Part shown: in pieces, positions 55,734 through 63,994 of the stretch
Layout: the number at the start of each line of letters is the position of its first letter
How positions within the stretch are numbered: position 1 is the stretch's first letter
From: Chelatococcus sp. HY11
Lineage (GTDB): Bacteria > Pseudomonadota > Alphaproteobacteria > Rhizobiales > Beijerinckiaceae
NCBI RefSeq assembly: GCF_018398335.1
Contig: NZ_JAHBRX010000001.1
Location: 2,170,001 to 2,234,000, forward strand
Direction of reading: 5' to 3'
Length of the DNA stretch: 64,000 nt
Translations under genes and position numbers: made by a program
Notes under the pieces: generated by a model
Databases searched by the model: none
Seen by the model: only the letters and a program-made list of their open reading frames with translations
Told to the model about the DNA's origin: nothing

Positions 55734-55869
55734 GCATCGAATTGGACGTCTCTCTTGAGGAGTTCTCGCAGGAATTTGAAAGCAAAACCACTTCCAACAG
55801 GCCTTCTGCCCTTGCGCTAGCTCGGCAGCTCGCGTAACCCGCGCCGTTCAGATGATGGGGGAAGCATCA

Positions 55870-57966
55870 ATGGCCACAGAGATTCAATTGCTCTACCAGG
55901 AGCTGCTGTTTCGCTCGCCGAACATAGCGGAAGAAGGTTATTGGAATAGCGTGCTGGGGAGCGGCCGATCAATCGAGGCCGTCCGCCAGGATTTCATCGG
56001 CTCACCTGAATATACCCTTATTCACAACGAGATTCTGCCGACGCTCGCGCTCTACCAGGGAGCCTTTGGACGTGCGCCCGACGCAGCTGGTTTCACGTTC
56101 TGGTCTGACGTCTATACCGGAGGCCTGCTTTCATTCAGCGCAATCATGGATGAGTTTGCGGATTCGGCGGAATTCAAGACCTTGCACCCGGAGATCGGTG
56201 CAGAGGTCTCCGCCAGAGAACTTGTCACTCTATTCTATCAAAACCTGCTTGGGCGCGCGCCCGATGAAGCTGGCCTCAAATATTGGACGCAGGCATTCGA
56301 AAGCGGGCAGCTCAACGGTCCTGAACTCGCCAACTCCTTTTTCGCTTCACCGGAATTCCGGGCCGCTCATGGATATAACCTCACCGCATTTATAGCGGAC
56401 GCGCTTGATGGCCACATCAGCAATTTGCACGGCTCGCTCACAGACCCACCCATTGCGACATTTGAAGAAGGCGTATTGCACTTCAATAGCCCCGGCGAGT
56501 ACAGGGTCGATGCGATGGCAGGCGCCTACTACATCCGTCATGAAGGACGGCAGCAGGCTTGGAGCTACGATGATCTCAGCTCCCTAGGGGTTGTCGATGT
56601 CCCGAAAGGAACCGCTGTCGCGGCCGACTTGTTCAACGTGCGCGATCTTGCCGTGATGGGTGGTGGCTCTTTCGATCTCAAGATCAGCGCTTCTTTATCA
56701 GAGGCAGATCTCTATGGCCCCGCCAGGAGCAATATCTGGTTCACAAATCTGAGCATTGAGGATGGGACCCAGTTCGCGCTGGACGGCTCAGTGGCAAAGG
56801 GCTTCATTTATCGGTGGATCTTACTTGAAAATGATTACACCTATCTATCTTTGACGAACGGTGGCCCACTTGCCCTGACGAACAGCGGACCTCGTGGGTA
56901 TGATGACACTTACTCCCTTGGCCGTGAGGTCTTGGGAATAAGTACACTCGGCGCAGCAGCTGAAGCCCTCAATGTCGCATTTGTCCACCTCGCCGCTGAG
57001 TATGCTCGCTATTTGGAGAACGGCGGGGCTCCGGTGGATGAATTCACAGGCAAGTTTGCGCCCGGGCTCGACCTGTCCGTCCACGATATCCTGCTTGGGA
57101 AAGGCTCCGTCGCGGACATGGCAAGCCGCAATTTCGATGCGGATATCCTTGCTGACCTCCAACAACTCGTGCCCGATTGGGTGGAGGCCCGCCCGGTCTA
57201 TTCGGGGCTTGAGAGCGACAGGCCGACGTATGAAGCGACACTCGCCTATGATTGGCAGCAGGGCATCGCTCGCGCTGGCCAGCGCAACTACGAGATGGAC
57301 GCCACCATAGACAGCGCTGGATATGATCCAGATACTGGCCATCTATACCTTGGCCCCGGCCACACTCCGAACGATTTCAGCCTTGTCAGGAATGACTATG
57401 CGGGGATCGAGCTCGGCTTGAAGGCCCACTACATCGGAAGCGGTGAGACCGTCGTGCGCAGTGTCGATGCAAGCGGACGCGTGCAGTTCACCGTTGACGC
57501 GGGCAGCCAAGTCGCGGGTCTGCATGGAGCAACAGAGACACGCAATGACCTCGCGGCCTGGTCGATCGATTTTTCCATTTTGACCGGCCTGGATGGCCAT
57601 GCCGGACAACTTGAAGATTATCGCTTCACGCTCCAGATCGACGTTGATCTGAGTTTCAGCCGCAGCTTCGTCGATCTTGACCTCGCCGGGGCGAGTGGCA
57701 TGACCGATTGGCTGGATCAAGCTGGTATTGTCCGTCTTGCTGACGCCGATGGCGATAACCCTCAGCTGGCACAGGGCACCATCAATATCGGCTCCGACTT
57801 CATCTTGAGCGAGATCAACAAGATCGCCCAAGGCTTTTATGGCGCGCCTCCATACAATTTCACGCCCTATACGGACTTCGATTTTGTACTCTCGGCTTAT
57901 ACTGCGGATGGTGTTCTCGTAGGCACCAACCACATTACCGTTGACGTGGCAGCGCCTGCAGTCTGA
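55870..57966 (+). CDS. Large DUF4214 protein of unknown function
   Basis: A 698-residue protein, AT-richer than its surroundings. The first ~165 residues are three tandem DUF4214 repeats (LYQELLFRSPNIAEEGYWN; LYQGAFGRAPDAAGFTFWS; FYQNLLGRAPDEAGLKYWT). DUF4214 is common in large secreted, often calcium-binding or S-layer-type proteins. The remaining ~530 residues are acidic, rich in aromatic residues and Gly/Asp, and not recognised. There is no N-terminal signal peptide; type I secretion through the C-terminus is possible but unproved. GGGGGAA precedes the ATG at 55870, so the in-frame ATG pair at 55852 is less likely. Confidence 0.8.
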   Translation: MATEIQLLYQELLFRSPNIAEEGYWNSVLGSGRSIEAVRQDFIGSPEYTLIHNEILPTLALYQGAFGRAPDAAGFTFWSDVYTGGLLSFSAIMDEFADSAEFKTLHPEIGAEVSARELVTLFYQNLLGRAPDEAGLKYWTQAFESGQLNGPELANSFFASPEFRAAHGYNLTAFIADALDGHISNLHGSLTDPPIATFEEGVLHFNSPGEYRVDAMAGAYYIRHEGRQQAWSYDDLSSLGVVDVPKGTAVAADLFNVRDLAVMGGGSFDLKISASLSEADLYGPARSNIWFTNLSIEDGTQFALDGSVAKGFIYRWILLENDYTYLSLTNGGPLALTNSGPRGYDDTYSLGREVLGISTLGAAAEALNVAFVHLAAEYARYLENGGAPVDEFTGKFAPGLDLSVHDILLGKGSVADMASRNFDADILADLQQLVPDWVEARPVYSGLESDRPTYEATLAYDWQQGIARAGQRNYEMDATIDSAGYDPDTGHLYLGPGHTPNDFSLVRNDYAGIELGLKAHYIGSGETVVRSVDASGRVQFTVDAGSQVAGLHGATETRNDLAAWSIDFSILTGLDGHAGQLEDYRFTLQIDVDLSFSRSFVDLDLAGASGMTDWLDQAGIVRLADADGDNPQLAQGTINIGSDFILSEINKIAQGFYGAPPYNFTPYTDFDFVLSAYTADGVLVGTNHITVDVAAPAV

Positions 57967-58048
57967 GGATCCGACTGTGCCCGCTCTTATATTGTATTTT
58001 GCAGGCGAGATCTTACCAGCCTCATCATGGTGAAAGGTTCAGTTTGTC

Positions 58049-58450
58049 ATGGTCACCCAGCCCACCCGTCTCACCCGTGACGACGCCATCGCGCTTCTGG
58101 AGCATTACTTCCGCCGCGTGGATGGGAAAGACATGGACGGGCTGATGGCCATCCTGACCGAGGACTGTCGGTTTCGCATCGAGACCGACCAGCTCGACCA
58201 TATCGGGCGGGACGTCGGCGTGCGCGCGATGTTCGAGCGGCTCTTCAGCCGCTACGCGACGATCTGGCACGGTAACTTCTCTTGGGTGTTCGACGCGGAG
58301 GCCCAGCGTATCGCCTGCCAGCTCGATGTCATCAACACCGAGCCCTGCGGCCGCGAGCACCACAAGCACAACGCGTCGTTCTACCATCTCAAGGACGGCA
58401 AGATCGCGTTCGCAGGGATTTACATGAGTGGAACGAACGCGTTGGTCTAA
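58049..58450 (+). CDS. NTF2-like (SnoaL-type) protein
   Basis: A 133-residue single-domain protein. LTRDDAIALLEHYFRRVDGKD, MDGLMAILTEDCRFRIETD and the final HNASFYHLKDGKIAFAGIYMSG fit the SnoaL/NTF2-like cone fold used by small isomerases, dehydratases and binding proteins. The function cannot be told from sequence. The ribosome-binding site (GAAAGG) is modest. It stands alone, upstream of a repeat element. Confidence 0.8.
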   Translation: MVTQPTRLTRDDAIALLEHYFRRVDGKDMDGLMAILTEDCRFRIETDQLDHIGRDVGVRAMFERLFSRYATIWHGNFSWVFDAEAQRIACQLDVINTEPCGREHHKHNASFYHLKDGKIAFAGIYMSGTNALV

Positions 58451-58500
58451 GACCAATCGATATTCATTGCGTCCGGCGGGATTGAGGCTCAGGAACCTCG

Positions 58501-58712
58501 GTGTCATCCCGGAAGCCGCGCTGAACTCGGGTGTTGCCGAGCTCAGCTATTTTGGATGAACAAGTCGGGTAGACCCGACTTGTGCGCGGCTGTCCAGGAT
58601 CCAGAAACCCGCCGCTTCAGCAAAATGGCGCCTTGTGCGAGGGCTGATGGCCACTCACGGACCGCATCGGTTCTGGATCCCGGGCCCGAGCTTGCGCTCG
58701 TCCCGGGATGAC
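58501..58712. repeat. Extragenic palindromic mosaic element with central inverted repeat
   Basis: Bounded by GTGTCATCCCGG and CCCGGGATGACC. At 58560-58583 lies ACAAGTCGGGT-AG-ACCCGACTTGT, an 11-bp perfect inverted repeat. Other parts (CCAGGATCCAGAAACC, GGTTCTGGATCCCGGG, GAGCTTGCGCTC) are also palindromic or paired. Same family as the copies at 26561 and 28661. Confidence 0.8.
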
Positions 58713-58746
58713 CGACGCGGGCGCCGAACCCGGCTCATCTTCTCCC

Positions 58747-59421
58747 TCAGCGGGAGAAATCCGTGAGGCAATATTCCAGGCGATAGAGACCACGCACCGG
58801 TTCCTCGATCGCACCGTGCGCGACGAGCCCGCCGTGGAGCAGATGGTCCGTGGCGGCATCCACCGCCGCAGTCTCGGATCCCTCGATCATGATGATCCAG
58901 TTCGGCACGCCGACCTCGCGTCCCTTCTTCTCCGCCGTCTCGATGCCGCTCGCCGCCGCATCGGCGATGCACAGATGCACGCCGGAAATCGCATAGTGGC
59001 CAGCTACTTCGCTGAGACGCTTCTGGATATATTCCGAAAGCGGCTCGCGTTTATCCGCTTCGGCATCGAAGCGCAGGGTCATCATCACACCGCCATCACC
59101 GATGCCCTTTGAAAAAACGGTCTCACAGACGCCGCGCGTGGTGTTGCGGAAGGCGGACGTCGCCTCCTTGGTCCACCGCGTAGGACTGTTCAGGCGCTCG
59201 AGATAGTCCTTGCCGACGAGAACGCCCGCATCCTCCGCCTCGTAAAGCGTGTAATAGGCGGGCTCGCCGTAGTAGGCCTCATAGCGCCGGCCGCGCAGGA
59301 AGCCGGGGATCCCGACCCGCTCGGGAATGTGCTCGCGGTTGTGCCACTCGATGAAATTGGCCTTCCCCTCCGGCAGGATATCGTTCCAAATCGCGACAAC
59401 CGCGCGCCCCAGCAATGCCAT
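58747..59421 (-). CDS. Small protein with a ferredoxin-like (Dabb/EthD-like) look, unknown function
   Basis: A 224-residue protein. AIWNDILPEGKANFIEWHNREHIPERVGIPGFLRGRRYEA resembles, in two successive halves, the dimeric alpha-beta barrel proteins (EthD/Dabb type) found in catabolic gene clusters; the second half begins VMMTLRFDAEADKREPL. Start at ATG 59421, with GAGG eight bases upstream. It follows the short-chain dehydrogenase gene by ten bases and is almost certainly cotranscribed. Confidence 0.65.
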   Translation of the reverse strand: MALLGRAVVAIWNDILPEGKANFIEWHNREHIPERVGIPGFLRGRRYEAYYGEPAYYTLYEAEDAGVLVGKDYLERLNSPTRWTKEATSAFRNTTRGVCETVFSKGIGDGGVMMTLRFDAEADKREPLSEYIQKRLSEVAGHYAISGVHLCIADAAASGIETAEKKGREVGVPNWIIMIEGSETAAVDAATDHLLHGGLVAHGAIEEPVRGLYRLEYCLTDFSR

Positions 59422-59431
59422 GACATGTACC

Positions 59432-60196
59432 TCAGTAAGTCGCCCGGCCGCCTGACAGGTCGAAGACGGCGCCAGTGCTGAAACTGCATTCGTCGGAGGC
59501 AAGCCAGGCGATCATCGCCGCCACCTCGTCCGGTTGGAGAAAACGACGCATCGGAATGCGCGACAGGATATCCGCCAGCCGTTCCGGCGGCGCATCGATG
59601 CTCATCGCGGTGAGCGAAGCCGCCGGCGTGATGGCATTGACGAGGATGCCCTCCTCCGCCAGTTCCTTGCCGAGGCTCTTGGTCAATGCGACGAGGCCGG
59701 CCTTGGCGGCACTGTAGGCAGCAGCGTTGTGCATGCCCTCCTTCGCCTGGATGGACGCGACATTGATGATGCGCCCTCGCCGCTCCGCCTTGTCCTTCGA
59801 CAGCATCAGCGGCACGACGGCGCGACAGACGTGGAAGGCGCCCATGAGATTGACATCGACGATCCGCCGGAACTCCTCGACCGGAATCTCCCAGGTTCGT
59901 CGGACTTCGCCAACGATGCCGGCGTTATTGACAAGGATGTCGGGGGCGCCGAAACGCTTGGCAAAATCAGCGGCCGCAGCCTCGACGCTCGCCGCGTCGG
60001 TGACGTCCACCGCCTGCGTGGCATGAGAAAGATCGTCGGCTCGCGCGAGCGAGGCGGGCAAGTCCCACAGCACCGGGATTGCCCCGCATCCCCCGAGACG
60101 CGCGGCGATGGCCTTGCCGAAACCACCCGTGCCGCCGGTGATGATGGCGACCCGTCCCGTCAAATCATACTGTGCGACCATCGCGCCGACCGTCAT
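59432..60196 (-). CDS. Short-chain dehydrogenase/reductase
   Basis: A 254-residue NAD(P)-dependent oxidoreductase of the classical SDR type. The cofactor motif is TGGTGGFGKAIA (TGxxxGxG), NNAG is in DILVNNAGIVGEV, the catalytic Ser is in IINVASIQAKEG and Tyr-x-x-x-Lys in AAYSAAKAGLV. The substrate is unknown. It lies between a substrate-binding protein and a Dabb-like gene, so a role in the breakdown of the imported compound is likely. Confidence 0.92.
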   Translation of the reverse strand: MTVGAMVAQYDLTGRVAIITGGTGGFGKAIAARLGGCGAIPVLWDLPASLARADDLSHATQAVDVTDAASVEAAAADFAKRFGAPDILVNNAGIVGEVRRTWEIPVEEFRRIVDVNLMGAFHVCRAVVPLMLSKDKAERRGRIINVASIQAKEGMHNAAAYSAAKAGLVALTKSLGKELAEEGILVNAITPAASLTAMSIDAPPERLADILSRIPMRRFLQPDEVAAMIAWLASDECSFSTGAVFDLSGGRATY

Positions 60197-60251
60197 CCAT
60201 TCCAGTTCATAGAGGTAATCCGCCGCGCTGGTGACGCGGCGGATGGTGTTG

Positions 60252-61247
60252 CTACTTCTTGACGAATTCGTTCGTGTAGAAGCTCTCGGGCGTCATGGTC
60301 GTCGACACGTCCTGATAGGACTTCATCAGGTCGAGCGTGCGCGTCCAGTCGGCCGGCGCCATTTCGCCGATTGGCAGGTTGGGCGCCTCAGGCGAGGGGA
60401 TCAGGTTGATCGAGGCGAGGAGCTGAGCCTTCAGCAGCGCCTTGTCGGCCTCGGGGCGGGCCTTGATGGCGGCAGCGACCGCCGCATCGGGGTCGGCCTT
60501 GGCGGCTTCCATCGCCTTCACCGTGGCGCGGACGAAGCGCTGCACGAGGTCCTTCTTGTTCTCGATGGTGTTGTTGCTGGCGACGATCGTCAGCCCTTGC
60601 GTGTTCACACCGAGCTCGGCGAAGGAGAACACCTTCTGGTCGAGCCCGCGCTGCTCCAGGATGATGACCTGTCCCTCGAGGCCGGCCAGAATACCGTCGG
60701 AGCGCTTCTCGAGAATAGCCACGAGCTTGCCCGGACCATCGACATTCAGGATGCGCACCTTGCTGGGATCGATGCCGTTGTTCTTCCAGATGGCGGGAAG
60801 AAGCGCCATGGAAGCCTCGCCGGCGGTGGCGCCGATGGTCTTGCCCTCAACGTCCTTGATGGTCTTGACGCCAGAGTCCGCCCGGAACGACATGCCGTAG
60901 GGCGACGTGTTCATGATGCCGAGCACGGACTTGACCGGCGCGCCGCGTGTCGCGGCGGCGATCACGCTGCCGCCATCGGCCACACCAAAGGTATCGCCGC
61001 CCGTCGCAGTGACCTGCACTGCGCGCGCCGAGCCTTGTCCCTCACCGATGGTGAGGTTGATCTTCTCATCGTTATAGAAGCCCTTGTCGACGCCGTAGTA
61101 GAAGATCGAATGAACGCCGCTGAGCAGCCAGTTCAGACGCAGGCTCACCGCATCCTGGGCAGAGGCCGGCGAGGCAGCAACCGCTCCCATGCCCAAACCC
61201 ATGGCCAGCGCGATGATCCCGCGCCGTGTGTGCTTCATCATCCCCAT
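60252..61247 (-). CDS. ABC transporter substrate-binding protein (NMT1/SsuA-like)
   Basis: A 331-residue periplasmic protein. The signal peptide (MMKHTRRGIIALAMGLGMGA and following, ending ASAQ) has two adjacent Arg before the hydrophobic stretch, not a full Tat consensus. The mature part opens VSLRLNWLLSGVHSIFYYGVDKGFY and has VADGGSVIAAATRGAPVKSV, typical of NMT1/ThiY/SsuA-like binding proteins for taurine, sulfonates, nitrate, pyrimidines or aromatic acids. The ligand is not deducible. GGGAG precedes the ATG. Confidence 0.93.
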   Translation of the reverse strand: MGMMKHTRRGIIALAMGLGMGAVAASPASAQDAVSLRLNWLLSGVHSIFYYGVDKGFYNDEKINLTIGEGQGSARAVQVTATGGDTFGVADGGSVIAAATRGAPVKSVLGIMNTSPYGMSFRADSGVKTIKDVEGKTIGATAGEASMALLPAIWKNNGIDPSKVRILNVDGPGKLVAILEKRSDGILAGLEGQVIILEQRGLDQKVFSFAELGVNTQGLTIVASNNTIENKKDLVQRFVRATVKAMEAAKADPDAAVAAAIKARPEADKALLKAQLLASINLIPSPEAPNLPIGEMAPADWTRTLDLMKSYQDVSTTMTPESFYTNEFVKK

Positions 61248-61381
61248 AACGTTATCTCCCTGAAATTATAAGCTATTACCTTGAAAGATCGACCGCCTGT
61301 CGGGTCGTAAATCCCGCACGCGTCGCGGACGTCACGCCGTTTCCACTTGCCAGATGCCGGCGGCGCGGGCCGTCAGCAGCC

Positions 61382-62179
61382 TCACACCCCGCTCTTTCCG
61401 ACCGTGAAATCGTCGCGACGCTGCGAAACGTGCCACGGGATGGCCCACCGCTCGATGAGCTCCACGACGCCATAGAGAATGAGCCCGAGCAGGCTGAGCA
61501 CGAGGATGACGGCGAAGGTCATGCTCGTATTGAGATTGCCGTTGTAGTTCAGCAGCAGATAGCCAAGGCCATTGTCCGACGCGACGAACTCGGCGACGAC
61601 GGCCGCGGTCGCGGACAAGGCAGCCGCCACCTTGAAGCCCGCGAACAGAGAAGGCAGCGCGCTCGGCAGCTCGACCCGCCAGAAGATCTTGAGCCGGCTC
61701 GCCCGATAGGATTTCGCGAGATCATAAACGTCGCTCTCGATGGATTTGAAGGCGACGATCGAGTTCACGACGATCGGAAAGAACGACAGCAGGAAGACGA
61801 GCAGGACTTTCGACGGCAGACCGAAACCCACCCAGATGATGAAAAGGGGCGCGATCGCGATCTTCGGGATGATCTGCAGCACCACGAGCAAGGGATAGAA
61901 GATGCGCTCGAACAGGTGCGAATAGACCACGAGCAGCGCGAGCAGAACACCGAGCACGACCGCGACAAGGAAGCCGAGCACCATGGGCTGCATGGTGTAG
62001 TAGGAGGCCGGCAGCACAGCCGCATAGTTCCGGAAGAGGTCGTACAGCACCTTGCTCGGCGCCGGCAGGATGTATTCCGGTGTTTTGAAGATGCGGACCG
62101 CCAATTCCCACGCCAGGACGGCGCCGACGAGGCTCGCCACCGTCTGCAGCTGGCGCATCCAACCACCCATCGCTTTCAA
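61382..62179 (-). CDS. ABC transporter permease (SsuC/TauC-like)
   Basis: About 265 residues with six membrane helices. The ATPase-coupling segment SYRASRLKIFWRVELPSALPSLFAGFK is the EAA loop of BPD_transp_1 permeases. The start is most likely TTG at 62179, six bases after a GGAGG; ATG at 62170 is three codons later but 15 bases from that site. A stop-free stretch continues upstream to 62269 without family sense. First gene of the leftward operon that continues with the binding protein, an SDR and a Dabb-like gene. Confidence 0.9.
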   Translation of the reverse strand: MKAMGGWMRQLQTVASLVGAVLAWELAVRIFKTPEYILPAPSKVLYDLFRNYAAVLPASYYTMQPMVLGFLVAVVLGVLLALLVVYSHLFERIFYPLLVVLQIIPKIAIAPLFIIWVGFGLPSKVLLVFLLSFFPIVVNSIVAFKSIESDVYDLAKSYRASRLKIFWRVELPSALPSLFAGFKVAAALSATAAVVAEFVASDNGLGYLLLNYNGNLNTSMTFAVILVLSLLGLILYGVVELIERWAIPWHVSQRRDDFTVGKSGV

Positions 62180-62180
62180 C

Positions 62181-62208
62181 TTTTTCCTCCCAAGTTTTTC
62201 CTCCCAAG
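62181..62208 (-). repeat. 14-bp tandem duplication carrying the Shine-Dalgarno sequence
   Basis: TTTTTCCTCCCAAG occurs twice in direct succession (62181-62194 and 62195-62208). On the coding strand of the permease each unit reads CTTGGGAGGAAAAA, so the ribosome-binding site is present in two copies. Confidence 0.85.
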
Positions 62209-62244
62209 CGCGCCGTTTCGTGATCGAAGGGCTTGACCTATTGC

Positions 62245-62276
62245 TGGAACATAGTTCTGTTTGGAACAACGTTCCG
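62245..62276. promoter_or_regulatory. Tandem operator boxes, probable IclR-family binding sites
   Basis: GGAAC-ATA-GTTCT (62246-62258) and GGAAC-AAC-GTTCC (62263-62275) lie 17 bases apart, each preceded by T. The TGGAAC-N3-GTTCC palindrome fits the size and TGGAA-type half-sites of several IclR-family operators. They lie in the divergent region between the permease and the ATPase-iclR operons. TTGACG on the minus strand (62275-62280) is a possible -35 element. Confidence 0.65.
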
Positions 62277-62324
62277 TCAAGTTATTTTTCGCGGCGCAAG
62301 GTCGCGACCAAGGGAGGATAGTGG

Positions 62325-63170
62325 ATGAGCGATGCCAGCACGCGTGATGCCACGACGAGCGCTGATTCAGCCCCCGCGGGCAGGACCTATCGCCCGGGCG
62401 TCACGCTCGAGGGGGTTACGAAAACCTTCGGCACGGCAGGCGCCCCCGTTGTTGCGCTCGAACGCGTCGATCTCACTATCGGCGACGGTGAGTTCGTCGC
62501 CGTCGTCGGGCCTTCGGGCTGTGGCAAATCGACCATGCTGCGGCTGATTTCCCGTCTATCCCTGCCCACCACCGGCAAGATCACCGTTTTCGACGATACC
62601 TCGACCAAACCGCCCTCTGGCATGAGCATCGTATTCCAGAATCACGTCCTGCTCGCCTGGCGCACGATCCTGGAGAACGTACTTTTTCCCGCCGACATGG
62701 TGGGCCAGAGCAAGGCACCGCTGCGCGCCAAGGCCTTGGAGCTCCTGAAAAGCGTGGGGCTCGCCGATTTCGTCGAGCGCTATCCTCACGAACTGTCGGG
62801 CGGCATGAAGCAGCGCGCGTCGATCGCGCGCGCCCTGCTTCTACAGCCGCGTCTTCTCCTGATGGATGAGCCCTTCGGCGCGCTCGACGCGCTGACACGC
62901 GAACAGATGCGCGTCGATCTGGAAGCCCTCTGGCTGAAGCATCGGATGACCATTCTGTTCATCACCCATTCCATCGACGAGGCCGTCCTGCTGGCCGATC
63001 GGGTGATCGTGATGACGCCACGCCCCGGACGCATCGAGCGCATCATGGAGATCAACATGGCGCGTCCCCGCGGATTGGCGGCGCGCCGTGATCCGGAATT
63101 CCTCGAGAAGACCGAGGAAATCACCGAGATCTTCCTGTCACGCGGCGTGCTTCACGGCGAGGCCCATTAG
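62325..63170 (+). CDS. ABC transporter ATP-binding protein (SsuB/TauB-like)
   Basis: A 281-residue ATPase. Walker A is GPSGCGKST, the Q-loop VFQNHVLLAWRTI, the signature LSGGMKQRASIARAL, Walker B LLLMDEPFGALD and the H-loop FITHSIDEAV. It powers import with the divergently encoded permease and binding protein; separation of the ATPase from its partners by the promoter region is less usual. GGGAGG precedes the ATG by seven bases. It is followed two bases later by the iclR-type gene. Confidence 0.94.
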   Translation: MSDASTRDATTSADSAPAGRTYRPGVTLEGVTKTFGTAGAPVVALERVDLTIGDGEFVAVVGPSGCGKSTMLRLISRLSLPTTGKITVFDDTSTKPPSGMSIVFQNHVLLAWRTILENVLFPADMVGQSKAPLRAKALELLKSVGLADFVERYPHELSGGMKQRASIARALLLQPRLLLMDEPFGALDALTREQMRVDLEALWLKHRMTILFITHSIDEAVLLADRVIVMTPRPGRIERIMEINMARPRGLAARRDPEFLEKTEEITEIFLSRGVLHGEAH

Positions 63171-63172
63171 CG

Positions 63173-63994
63173 ATGACGGCGCTGTCTGGAAAAACAGGCC
63201 TCTGGAAATCCGGCTCGATCCAGGATATCGGCCGAGATCCCCCGAGCGGACCGGTCGACCGCGTGCTCGCGACACTGGAGCTTCTGGCGCTGGCGGAAGA
63301 GCCCATCCGACTGTCGGATATCGCCCACCGCCTGAATATCCCGAAGAGCGCCGCGCACCGCATCCTGACGTCTCTCGTGGACAATGGCTGGGCCGACCAG
63401 AGCCAGGAAAGCGAGTGCTATGGCCTGACGCTGCACATGGCCCTCATCGGCCAGCGTCTGCTCGCCCATCTCGATCCGACGAACCTGCGCCAGCCGATCC
63501 TCGACGATGTCGCACGGCGCACCAAGGAACTCGTGCGCCTGACCACCGTGCAAAACGAGACCTTGGTGTGGACGGCATCCTCACGCGGTCGCCGTTCCGG
63601 CCTTGTCTACGAGCCCGATATGGGCGAGCGCATCGTTCCCTTCGCGACGGCGAACGGGAAGGTTTGGCTCGCGACGCTCTCCGCGGAGGACGCGGCGCGA
63701 ATCGCTATCGCCTCGGGCCTCGGCAAATGGGCGGATGCACCGCCGAACACCATTCGTAATCTGGCCGATCTCACGCGCGAACTCGACGAAACACGGAGCC
63801 GAGGCTACGGCCTTGCCCGCGAGGAAGCCGAGGTCGGCGTTGGCGCTGTCGCGGTTCCGATCTTCCGCGAGAGCGTGCTTGTCGGCTCCATGAGCGTCGC
63901 CGCGCCGATCTCCCGTCTCCCGCCCGAGCGCATCACGTCCCTCGTCGGGGTCCTACGCAAGGCGGCGGCCGACATGGCGCTCGCCTGGTCATGA
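63173..63994 (+). CDS. IclR-family transcriptional regulator
   Basis: A 273-residue regulator. The winged HTH is in VDRVLATLELLALAEEPIRL and SDIAHRLNIPKSAAHRIL (residues ~27-65). The C-terminal effector domain has RRTKELVRLTTVQNETLVW and ends with the typical ISVAAPISRLPPERI-like segment (SMSVAAPISRLPPERI). Two bases separate it from the ATPase gene, so it is cotranscribed and probably controls both sides of the divergent cluster. Confidence 0.92.
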   Translation: MTALSGKTGLWKSGSIQDIGRDPPSGPVDRVLATLELLALAEEPIRLSDIAHRLNIPKSAAHRILTSLVDNGWADQSQESECYGLTLHMALIGQRLLAHLDPTNLRQPILDDVARRTKELVRLTTVQNETLVWTASSRGRRSGLVYEPDMGERIVPFATANGKVWLATLSAEDAARIAIASGLGKWADAPPNTIRNLADLTRELDETRSRGYGLAREEAEVGVGAVAVPIFRESVLVGSMSVAAPISRLPPERITSLVGVLRKAAADMALAWS

